Source: Diplonema papillatum
Lineage: Eukaryota > Euglenozoa > Diplonemea > Diplonemida > Diplonemidae
DNA length: 64,000 bases
Reading direction: 5' to 3'
Assembly: GCA_030068145.1 (NCBI GenBank)
Contig: JAPJBO010000129.1
Span: 1 to 64,000 of the forward strand
How positions within the stretch are numbered: the first letter of the stretch is position 1; every line of letters begins with the position of its first letter. Below are positions 55,195 through 64,000 of this stretch, one piece after another. The notes below the pieces were generated by a model that was not told where the DNA came from, ran no database searches, and saw only the letters and a list, made by a program, of their open reading frames with translations. Position numbers and translations under genes: made by a program.

Positions 55195-55202
55195 GGGTAG
55201 GT

Positions 55203-56221
55203 ATGCAAGTAGGGGGGGTAGATACCTTTCCCATTTTCTGGATTTTTTCACCTCTAACTACTGCATCCGGAGGTGAAAACGGGGTGAGCATGTGCGACAT
55301 GCGCCTCACGTTGACCAGATAGGTAGAAAAATGGGGGCTTCACCCGAAAAACGCCAGAACACCTCTGAAAAGTGGTCAAAACACCATAAAGGCCAAGACC
55401 AAATGTTGGCTTTATTCCTGAATTTCCACATTTCTTGGGTTCTGTCGCATTTGCCGACCGAAGGGACCGGAAGACATGTTGAAAAAGGAACCCAGACCAC
55501 AAGGGAAGTGGGCTTCATTGGGAAACGGGGCGAGCCCATTGCAAAAATGCAGCCAACGCCCCCTCCTTGACTGCCTTGGCCATGGGTCCCCTTTCACTAC
55601 CTATCGCCGCGAAAAGTGCGTCCGGCGCACGGCGTGCGCACGCGCACGACATGCCGTGCACGCGCATCACGGGGCAAGGGCACAACTGACAGAGAGTTAA
55701 GTTGTCCGCCGGCAACGTTGATACGACTTCTTCTCGCTCTTTAGCACAGCGCTGCACAAACTTGCTGGCTCGCGCGGTTGCCCATCGCCACTTAACGGTC
55801 GGGAAACCTTTAACGAACAAGGCAGCACCTCGAAGTATTCCGCATATCCATCTTGGAGTATGGGACAGAGTTTCTCAATGCACAGCAACTGGCCGGATTA
55901 TTTTCTCTCTGCCCACTTTGTCAGGGAAGATCTATCAGGTCATTCTTGCCCCAGGCAAGCCCGCAAACCCAGGTTTGCGGGTATGGATGGTGTCAAGGTG
56001 CTTGCGGGCCTAGCGCTGTTCCTAACACCACATTTTCGCACCATTGTTGCTCTCTACAGGGCTTCGCTGATTGTCCTGCCGTCCCCTCCTGAACTCAATC
56101 TTTCGTCATTCCTGGGGGGTTTGGGGGCCATTTTTACTGCCAGGGTGGTAAACGAGTTCCGCCCCCCCCCCCAGAGCCAGGTACTGGCGCCGACCTTGCC
56201 ATCACAAGCAGACCTCAGAAT
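55203..56221. other. No gene seen
   Basis: Unassigned sequence with short frames only. A phrase YGTEFLNAQQLAGLFSLCPLC at about 55,860-55,925 hints at an old coding fragment, but no family is recognised. Confidence 0.5.
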
Positions 56222-56310
56222 CACTCGAACTTCGCTTCATCAGACTTCGCCCGAACTGTAAGTGCTGCCTCCAATCTCGCCCCGCGCCGGTCTTTACCGT
56301 GCGCAATTAA
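56222..56310. repeat. Degenerate family-C end
   Basis: CGAACTTCGCTTCATCAGAC, then CTGCCTCCAATCTCGCCCCG and CGCCGGTCTTTACCGTGCGC. This is the same layout as 26,100-26,160 with many substitutions and only two or three array units left. Confidence 0.65.
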
Positions 56311-57196
56311 TTTGGGCAGCCTCGTCGCTTGCTCACAGTCGGTTGCCTTTCTTCTGCAAAAGTGGGATCGTTGGCCAGCTGTGGCGCAGTTTGCTTCCGC
56401 ATTTGTTGCATTTGCACGCCGACAACAAGAGGAGAAAACATTCGTTTGCTGCAAGCCCGGAGACATCCGTGGTAGGGCAGACGGGATACACGAGACAAAT
56501 AAAACGGACACGTGAAACACCTCGCCGCGCACAAGTCAGAGGTACGAGACCTTTTCGATAGTGATATCATCTCACACGGTGACGGTAAGCCTGGTGGGTT
56601 TGGCCTATAGGCACACGGCCCTTTGACCAATCCGAACCCAAAGGAGACTTCGGCTCAAAAGAACACCCCCGCATAGTCGTGACGTTGACGCATGCGTGGA
56701 CCAATCGCGGGCGCACAAGACCTGTTCAACAGGAAGCTGAAGGACGAGCTCTGTCTCTCCAGAAGCAGCGCAAGGCACATGCTGATCACATATGATGGGA
56801 GTCCCATGACTAAACTTTTGCGTAGTGACGGAATAGCGGGAGCGCCCTCTTGCTGTTAACGCAACCGTAAGTTAGACGAAAACTCGCCTTGAAGACAGCC
56901 GTGGGAACAATCATTGCTTCCCCGACTCATTCGCCCTGCGAGGTTCGTCTTTGGGAGCGGTATCACTTGCGCAATCTATGAGTTTCCAAACGCTTTCACT
57001 TCCGGTTGTCCGCAAAGGATTTGAACACATTAGCGGGGGTCCTGCTCAACAAGATAGTGTATGTACAAGAGCAACATCGTGTTGACCGCACACCGGAGGA
57101 GGGAATGTCGTGAGCGTTTCCGTCACGATCTGACACTTTGTACGAAGAGAAACGCAAGAAAAAAGAGCTCTTGAACTTGATGATGGAGGACGAGGA
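56311..57196. other. No feature seen; 3' flank of the NDK gene
   Basis: No ORF with family resemblance, no array. It includes whatever 3' UTR follows the kinase stop at 57,197; no clear polyadenylation signal was picked out. Confidence 0.5.
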
Positions 57197-57904
57197 TCAT
57201 GTATCATAGAGCCAATCGTCGGAGGCCTTCTTCCACGAAACCAGCTCAAAAGGCTGGAACCAGAGATCCACTTCTCTAACGCCGGCTTCCACCTGTGAGA
57301 AAGCAATGAAGACATGACCAAGAACCAAGTGAAACAAATGCCTTGACAATTTCGTATTTTGAAGGCTTCGGCGAAAGAAAGGCAAAGCCACGTGCATTCG
57401 GCGGGATATCCCCAGTTTGATCTCAACACTGCCAAATACACCGCAGCGTAGCAGCTTTCATTAACTTGTTCAGGTTGCGGTGAAAAAGGTACACGAAAGC
57501 AGGCTGTGTCTTGAAGTCGTCGGGCAGCATACCGAGTCGGATGTGTGAGCTACGTTGCGCATCACGTCAACGCAAAGGTCGCCCCGAACGCTGCCGGCTT
57601 GAGCATCGCCTGGCTTGCTAGATCCCAGGAGACGCCGAATGCCTTCCACAACACCACAGCCTTCCCAAACCATGGCCACGACTGGGCCTGACGTAAAGTA
57701 CTCGCACAGGGAGTGAAAAAACGGTTTGTTCGCGAGATCCTTGTAGTGGAGCTCGGCCTGCTCATAGGACGGGTGAATCATCTTCATGCCGACGAGCTTG
57801 AAACCCTTCTGCTCAAATCTCTTTATTACCTCGCCGACAAGACACCGCTGCACCCCGTCGGGTTTCACAGCCACAAAGGTTCGTTCTGTTCTCTGACCCT
57901 GCAT
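57197..57904 (-). CDS. ndk: Nucleoside diphosphate kinase, two exons
   Basis: Exon 1 is 57,904-57,533 and exon 2 is 57,292-57,197, giving 155 residues, the usual length for the family (about 150). The enzyme transfers a phosphate from NTPs to NDPs through a phosphohistidine. Seen: ERTFVAVKPDGVQRCLVGEV, KRFEQKGFKLV, HYKDLANKPFF, SGPVVAMVWEG, the RGD turn, and catalytic His120 in NVAHTSDS (family NIIHGSDS). The C-terminus EVDLWFQPFELVSW...DDWLYDT matches the family tail. The 240-bp intron (57,293-57,532) begins GTATGC and ends CTCACAG, joining SDS to VEAG exactly where the family runs on. I start at MQGQRTERTF (ATG 57,902-57,904) because family members have about five residues before ERTF; the frame is open further upstream, through a pyrimidine-rich tract. 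Confidence 0.93.
57293..57532 (-). other. Intron of the NDK gene
   Basis: 240 bp, GT-AG, donor GTATGC and acceptor TTTCTCACAG with a pyrimidine tract. The joined exons restore the conserved kinase sequence, so the boundaries are well supported. Confidence 0.9.
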
Positions 57905-59585
57905 TCTGGCGCCAGCTTCTCGTGATGGATTGATAAAGGCAGAAAAAGGAAAACAAATAAAAGGAAAGAAGTCAGAGGGAGGAGGGGGAAAAGGGTGGCA
58001 AGCTATCACTACTTTTACCAATCTGTCGGCTTGGACGACGACCTGTGGGCCAGGTGAGAGGAATCGGGAGAGTTGACACGAACTCGCTACCGCCTCTGCG
58101 ATTGGGGTCTCCTTGCGGACTTCGGTAGATGGGGGGAGGGCGGCTAGTGGGAAGCTCTCGCGCCTTCGTGTGCGGCGAGGCTATGAGGCGATCAGAAGAA
58201 TCGGATTCTGAATGACTCCGCTGTTTGTAATTGAGTGACAGTAGAAGCCTACACTCACTCCAAAAAAAACCGCAAAAAAATGGAGTAAATTAACTCTAGT
58301 AAGAAACGTGTACCGGGAACACTGCTTCTGAGTTTCTGACAGGTAGGGGGGGAGTGGGGGTGGGGAAGCAGAGAACAATGTGTTTGCTTTGTGCTTTCTT
58401 CCCCGGCCCCGCCAGAGATACAAAAGACTTGAGATCAGACGGAGCACGCAGCGTTGTTCTTTTCTTGTGTTGTTCCCCAGGGAGGGGTTGAGAGAAGACT
58501 TTGGTTGATCCTCTACGAGGAACGAGCAAAAAAAGAAAAAGAAAACCGAAATAGAAGGAGAACGCAGCTGAGGTGGCGCTTCACGTAGCCGGGAAAAAGC
58601 GACAAATCAGCTCTTCGCTCGGCCTTTCCACTTCCACGTGCCCCCCTCGGGCGGTTGCTTGCGCAACCTTAAAACCGACCTGACGTGGGTTCCTATTGTG
58701 AGCTGTATTGTTGTCCTCAGCAAATTGCTGACCAATGCCTCTTCTTCGTCTCCCCACTCCCCGCTTTCTTCTTTGTTGTTCTCGCCCTTCTCTGTTTGTT
58801 TTGTTCCTGCTCGTGAAGTTACGGTGCTCGTGAAACTTTTACTACTGTTCATCGAACCACGACGGAAGCAGCACTCGTGGACACGCTGCGTCGTCCGATT
58901 CTAAAGGGTCGAGCCGCCCTCACCGTCGTCCTTCGACAACGTCTGCACGTTCTCTTCGTCGGTGGTCTCTAAAGGGTCGCACCCAGCCCCTGTCCTACTG
59001 AGCTGCTCGCGTCGTGGCGTCGCTCACCCGTGAAGATTCGTCGGAGTTCTGGCGAGCTCGCCAACGGCACGAGAACGTTGGCAAAATCGGCGAATTGTGG
59101 TCGCCAACTACGCCAACGTACATCGAAAGCTAGCAATAAATGTGGAACACGTGTTTTCCCACGTGCACCAACATAAGTGGAGTTTAGATGGTTTTGAAGG
59201 GCGAACTGTTAGCGGTGTTAGTTAGTTGTGCGACTGTCTCTTGTGCGCGATCATGTGACGTATTACGTCTGTCGTGGCTAATATATTCAGGTTTGGGGAC
59301 TGGATCCACGTGAAACTGGAAATTTATGAAAACTTCCACGGATTTTCTACGTTCCATTGCCCACCTTCATTCGCCAGTCGTGCACCTGCGCAGAACCCTG
59401 CCTATGCGTGTCTCATTACGCGTTTCAGCACTCACAGCAAGAAGCAACAAGGAAGAACAATGTGTCTGGAGTGAAGGGTCAGGGCTAGTGGCAGCGCACT
59501 TCACAGGACACAACAAAAAACGAAGACCGGAAAATTGCAAAAACAAAGACCTCTATATAACACCCACCCCCCCCCCCCCCTTGGG
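57905..59585. other. 5' flank of NDK; no other gene seen
   Basis: Contains the presumable promoter of the kinase gene. A pyrimidine-rich tract (minus strand, about 57,925-57,990) could be part of a 5' UTR intron. Remaining frames (for example 58,607-58,852) have no recognisable similarity. A C run is at 59,568-59,580. Confidence 0.5.
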
Positions 59586-59590
59586 CTAAG

Positions 59591-60850
59591 TTGGATGGAA
59601 ACGCCGTTTCTTACTTTTTCGAAATAAGGAAACGGAAACGGAAACGTTTCCGTTTCTTCTAAAAGAAACGCCGGAAGGCTCCTACATAGGATACCACTTC
59701 GCGGGTCCTTCTGTGTGTCCGTCGGGTGTCCGTTTCCAGCCAAATTTTGGCTTTCCTTTCAGAGGGCGGGATCACCTTCTTCTTTTGATCTACCAGCGGG
59801 CACTTCTCTTCCTCCGTCTTCTGGCGGGCTCTCTGACTCTTCAGGGCCCTTCCTGGGCTGTTCTTCGACTTGGCTCGGCCCCTTCTTGTGTGTCGTCGCG
59901 GTCTCTCGTTTGTGCAGAGCAGTCGCTGATGCTCACCGCTTTCTTTCGTCGGCGATCTGACACGAGCAAATAGGTAACCACAAGCTAATGATGCAGAATG
60001 TCGTATCATGCGGATACTGAGGTTTTCTGACACCAGATTCCACTCTTCTGCCTACCGCTTCGTCTTCTGCTGCTTCCAACCCACGTTCTCATGCTTACTT
60101 GTATCGGCGGCCGAGTGGGGCTTTTAGAATCTGCCGTCCTCTTCTGCATTGTCGGTGGGGTTCTTCCTGCCGTCGCTGTCTATGCTCCGACAACACCGCC
60201 CGATGGCGCCCCTTCCGGTGACGGTTGCCACCCGTCGTCGTATGCAAGGTGCACTGTGGCAAGCGATGTTTAACGCACACGTTACTGCGTGGCCATCGCT
60301 TTTCTGGCGGGTTCAACATTGCCCCGGCATACGTGTGCCCTTCTCACCTCCTGATGCTGATTGCACTCCCTCTTTGTCTTACGCCGCCGAAAAACCCCGG
60401 TCTTGTAGCCTGTGGCGCGGCGGTGCTCCCGCTGTCCTGAACGATCGTATCTGTATAGCCTATTATTGGAAGCGGATGTGCTTTCTCGATCGTCTTCAGC
60501 GCGTTGGCCAACGGCCTCGCATAACAGAGCATCGTCGCCACAACAGCCATTGGTATAAAGCGCTGCAGACCTCAAAGTCATCACAACCGGATACGTGTGG
60601 TTGCGTCTGCTCCACGCGGTCGCAACTCTTATGCTGCATTCCTCCCTCTTTTTCGGAGCCTCCTTGTCCATGGTTTCCCACTGGATTGCGGGGTCCACAT
60701 TTCCGGTCGGACCTTCAGCCAGTACACTAGTGGCATACCAGCCGTTTCTTTTGAAAAGAAACGGCGTTTCCATCCACCGCCAAAAAGAAGTGTGAAAACG
60801 GGAAGGAACTGGAAACGGAAACGTTTCCAACGTTTCATCCTACATAGCCG
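59591..60850. repeat. Inverted-repeat element with GGAAACGTTTCC palindromes
   Basis: GGATGGAAACGCCGTTTCTT at 59,593-59,612 is matched by its exact inverse at 60,757-60,776. Both ends also hold a GGAAACGGAAACGTTTCC block followed by CCTACATAG (59,640-59,695 and 60,810-60,850). The interior of about 1.1 kb is pyrimidine-rich with frames of no recognisable family. It is probably a non-autonomous DNA element; the exact ends and target duplication are not resolved. Confidence 0.55.
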
Positions 60851-60858
60851 GCCCCCCC

Positions 60859-62063
60859 CCCCACGCACATTATTTACGCAATTAATTGGTACCTACCCCC
60901 CCCCCCGTGTTAGTGTCGCCTCCGTTTCTCCCTTGTCAGTGTCGCCTTTTGTCCTGAAGACGCGAGGCGACACTAACACGGGAATACGGGTTTCAATAGG
61001 GTTCCCCGGATTTCTATGAAAAATGTCTCCTCCTCACCTACGCAGCCTGAAGGAAAAAATTATCGACAACGATTGACTGAAGCTTGTGGCAGAAAGCAAG
61101 CATCCTGGTGCTCATGACTGCGAGAAAGTACTGAACCAGCAGGAAACAAGACGGGGCAAGAAACCCGTCTTGCGCCATCTATCACGCATGACCAAAGCAC
61201 AAGCCTGCAGAGGTGGGCTTTGCAACATGCTGATCTACGAAAAGCAGAGTGCGGTTTCTGGTACCTGTAACAGTAGCAACAGCGGGCGCACACGCGTCCA
61301 TGAAGAAGCTGAAAGCTTCCTCGCGTGATCGACAGGTGCTGATTTCACCTCGCCAATGTAAATCTGTGTCCTCAACAACGCCTCCATGCAAACTTAGAAT
61401 ATTGGTGGCCGTCTTTCGCCGACTGATTCCGAAGCCAGACAGTACTCTCTGGTTCTCGAAGAATGGGTGCAATGGAGGGAGGTACAACCGCATACTTGCC
61501 ACGGACGAGTCGACAGTGTTTCCCCGGTCATAGTTTGCCAGAAGAAACAACTCGAGCCCCCGGTGCGGTGCAGAACAAGCGCAAGTACTCGAAGAAGCAT
61601 CATGACAGGATAACTGACATGGGGTCTAAATTTTGAGCCAACAGAGAAGGACCAAAGCAACACCAAAAACGTGCGAGATCACACCCGCGTGCGGCCTTGT
61701 TTGTAGCGGGAGACAGAGTCAACGAACGCGCTTTCACATGCCAAGAAAGCGCGCGATGTCATGGGAGTGTGCTGTATGTAGACTTCTGCCCTTTCCACGA
61801 CTACCATCCGACAACTACGGCGTTCTGGTCCTGGATGGCTGGTTTGCGGGTTTGCAGTTTTACGGTGAGCATCGGAAGAATGCACGAGGGAACGTAACTG
61901 TCTGTCTACCACGGTGCCAGTCACACCAATTTTCCTTACCCTTGGTCACACCCCGTGTTAGTGTCGCCTTCCCGTGTTAGTGTCGCCTTTTCGAAAAGGT
62001 GCCTTTAGGTAGGCGACACTAACACGGGGGGGGGGGGTAGGTATGTAAATGATGTGCGTGGGG
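60859..62063. repeat. Inverted pair of short CGTGTTAGTGTCGCC elements
   Basis: The left copy (60,859-60,982) and right copy (61,952-62,063) are inverse. Each has an outer CCCCACGCACAT...ATTTAC segment, a TACC(C)n tract and a palindromic unit of about 80 bp bounded by CCCGTGTTAGTGTCGCC and its inverse. They may be the two ends of a 1.2-kb element or two insertions of a small MITE. Between them no gene is supported. Confidence 0.6.
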
Positions 62064-63164
62064 TTTACAGCGTTGTGTTGCTGTGAACAGCGGCGCCGTT
62101 GACACAGGATGTTGTGCATGGGCCCAGCCACTGCGGTGGAGTCTAGAACCTTGCTAAAAGCTAGATCAGCAAGTGGATGGAGGTGGAGCTTAGACTATAG
62201 AAGAAGAAGAGTGCTAGTATTATGTTTCTCCAAAAGATCAAAAGTGGCCTCCCAGTTTGTGTGTGTGTTTGTGCCTTGCACAAAGTCGGGTTAGTCCTCA
62301 TCCAGGCTTCGTGGCAGGCACGGCGGCTTGCCGTGCCTGCCACTACAACAAGCACCCGTACCATAAAGGAAGTGCAGCGGCGATGGTGGTGTGGTGGGTT
62401 GACCCCTCCACACACACACACACACACACAGTGCATCCATGCAAACCCGGGGACCCTCACCTTTTTGGCGCCCCACCAATGGAGCTCTCAGGCCTGCCTT
62501 TTGTTGAACGCTTACGCCCGCCACTAAACCCAGCTTTCCCTGTGTTTCGTGTGGGCTGCAGCACATTTACCTCCTTTGATCTATCGCAACTGGCAGTCTC
62601 CTCAAGCATTTCCTACAAAGCAGGTGCTTATACAAAAAAAAGGAACAGAGACACGAACGCATTCTCAGAAGATGCGGCGGTTCGACGACAGGGACGTGCT
62701 GCAAGCCCCTTCCGAGTAACGATTCGCGCACACACATCCCACGCTGCGTGCGACATCAGGAGACGCACTGACACCGTCAGTATCCCGAAGCAGCTTGCGC
62801 CATATTCTGGATCCCCCCGGTAATGGTGTTCCAATCGTTCCCGTCTCGGTGACACCTCGAACTCGCTAACAGAAACCCGACCGACGGACCATGACGAGGT
62901 CCTCAAGACGAACATGGTGAGCGCGCGCGGACGTCTGTCGTTGCAGATTCCACGTTGACGCTGTCATTGCGGCCACAGTGCGATGAGAATTGTCCCGCTA
63001 CACTCTCGCCCTCCTTCCTAAAGCCTGGGTGCGAATGGTCTGTGCAACCCAACCCGCCGCCGCGAAGGGCTTCCCTTGCGGAAGGTGAGGGGACGAGACG
63101 CAAACCGCCGCCACGTCCCCCCACCAATCGGCGAAACCCCCACCGCGCGACCCGGGCTCGTTGC
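62064..63164. other. No gene seen; CA microsatellite
   Basis: A (CA)n tract of about 20 bp at 62,409-62,430, a GT-rich stretch near 62,258-62,272, and a palindrome GGCACGGCGGCTTGCCGTGCC at about 62,315-62,336 (arms GGCACGGC / GCCGTGCC). The last part lies 3' of the AlkB-like gene. Confidence 0.5.
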
Positions 63165-64000
63165 CTAGGGCTCGTTGCCCTTCTTGCCGGCGGGCGGCGG
63201 CGGCTTCTGCACGGTTGCGTTGCCGCCCCAAAACTTGGTGACGTCGGTCTTCGCGATGCCGACCCGCTCGAGCGCCTCGGGCTTCATCGTGCGGAAGGTG
63301 AGGGAGACACGGACGCCGTGGCTGTGGCGAGGGGGGATGCCGTGGGTCCAGTCGTGCCTGGCGTCTCCTTTGAGGAGGATCAAGGCGCGCGGCGGCATGT
63401 CGATGTTGATACCTGTCTGCGAAACGTGCGCCTCGACGTATTTCGGCACCGCGAGGTCGCTGTGCAGGGCGCTGACGTGGCAATCTTCGACCCGTTGCAA
63501 GACGAACTTGCACGACGCGCCCAGCGACAACGATGCGACGCACTCGCCAAAACAGCTTCGGTCGACGTGCGGGTGGATCCCTTTGCTATGCCTGTACTCG
63601 TTGACGATAAGCTGGTGCGGGCGGGACGGCGTGTAGGGGAACTTGTTCTGAATCACGAATCCCGTATTGCCAGCGTCGACCTCTTTGATTTGCATCATTC
63701 TGTCAATGATGGCGTCGAGTATGGGAGGCAGCTCCGCAGCACGGCTGACAACGCTCATTTCTTTGTAGTCAAACGCGTAGCCCCACTGCTGCGTCCTGCG
63801 GTCGAGAGACGTGTTCTCGTCCCAGTTCTGGCCGTTGAAGAAGTCGAGGAGGGCCTGCTCTTCGCTTTTCGAGATGAAATCCGGGATCAGGCAGAGCCCT
63901 TGGGGCGCGTCCTTCATCTCCGTCGACAACCCGAGCTCCTTCAACTTTGCACCGTACGCCTCTTCCTTACTCGTGTCTGGCTTGTGCTCGCTCCACACCC
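63165..64000 (-). CDS. AlkB-like 2-oxoglutarate/Fe(II) dioxygenase, 5' end outside the window
   Basis: At least 277 codons, open to the right edge. The first codon shown is GTG, not ATG, so the start lies beyond the window. Fe-binding motif QLIVNEYRHSKGIHPHVD supplies the HxD (HVD); the distal His is in RHDWTHGIPP, and RVSLTFR supplies the 2-oxoglutarate-binding Arg. The NxY pattern (VNEY) and WTHGI arrangement resemble ALKBH8-type enzymes, which modify tRNA wobble uridines in animals. There is no visible RRM or methyltransferase domain here, so substrate and subfamily are uncertain. The upstream part (LIPDFISKSEEQALLDFFNG) also fits AlkB families. The C-terminus ends in a Pro-rich tail (KPPPPAGKKGNEP). 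Intron-free as far as seen. Confidence 0.85.
   Translation of the reverse strand, partial: VWSEHKPDTSKEEAYGAKLKELGLSTEMKDAPQGLCLIPDFISKSEEQALLDFFNGQNWDENTSLDRRTQQWGYAFDYKEMSVVSRAAELPPILDAIIDRMMQIKEVDAGNTGFVIQNKFPYTPSRPHQLIVNEYRHSKGIHPHVDRSCFGECVASLSLGASCKFVLQRVEDCHVSALHSDLAVPKYVEAHVSQTGINIDMPPRALILLKGDARHDWTHGIPPRHSHGVRVSLTFRTMKPEALERVGIAKTDVTKFWGGNATVQKPPPPAGKKGNEP

Noticed and set aside
58607-58852. Small minus-strand ORF upstream of the kinase gene
   Set aside because: Lys/Glu-rich with no family resemblance and no supporting context.

Overview
This window looks like a repeat-dominated stretch of a eukaryotic nuclear genome, most likely a protist or alga. The evidence is one host gene with a GT-AG intron (nucleoside diphosphate kinase), an AlkB-type oxygenase fragment at the right edge, no bacterial operons, and a transposon set that mixes APE-type LINEs, a restriction-like-endonuclease LINE, hAT and MULE DNA transposons, tRNA-derived modules and a DIRS/VIPER-type tyrosine-recombinase retroelement. 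I cannot name the species.

Layout. 1-5,600: minisatellite arrays and foldback (FB) elements, nested. 6,036-12,379: a nearly whole RLE-type LINE (L1 here), minus strand. 12,544-13,994: a foldback element (FB-D). 14,143-16,045: two 5'-truncated LINE tails meeting head to head. 16,046-18,681: foldback element FB-A2, with a small hAT-type element inside it. 19,443-25,265: an APE-type LINE (L2), minus strand. 25,405-26,162: a tRNA-like module plus a 16-bp repeat array. 26,164-29,338: a hAT transposon. 30,717-34,362: an APE-type LINE (L3a), plus strand. 34,511-36,919: a FAR1/SWIM-type MULE transposase. 38,376-42,370: a 5'-truncated LINE (L3b). 43,978-50,664: a DIRS/VIPER-like fossil element with a partial second copy, set in a GTCTCC-rich inverted array. 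51,600-52,467: a decayed ubiquitin-protease-like gene. 52,740-56,310: palindromic arrays, a long inverted repeat and another hAT-type MITE. 57,197-57,904: nucleoside diphosphate kinase. 59,591-62,063: inverted-repeat elements. 63,165-end: the AlkB-like gene.

The most striking theme is a family of foldback elements. Their terminal inverted repeats are tandem minisatellites with a period of 29-30 bp and a common core (AATGGG..AAAGTT). Three of them (FB-B, FB-D, FB-A2) have exact 9-bp target duplications. For FB-B the pre-insertion sequence is present as a paralogue at 26.1 kb. The 9-bp duplication, and a FAR1-like transposase N-terminus left inside FB-B, point to MULE-type mobilisation. A full-length FAR1/SWIM MULE transposase lies in the same window, although its first catalytic aspartate appears to be replaced.

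A second theme is LINE expression. L2 has ORF1 and ORF2 in one frame separated by a single TGA, with no ATG in ORF2 before the end of the endonuclease domain and a 2A-like motif just downstream. L1 carries two 2A-like motifs in tandem.
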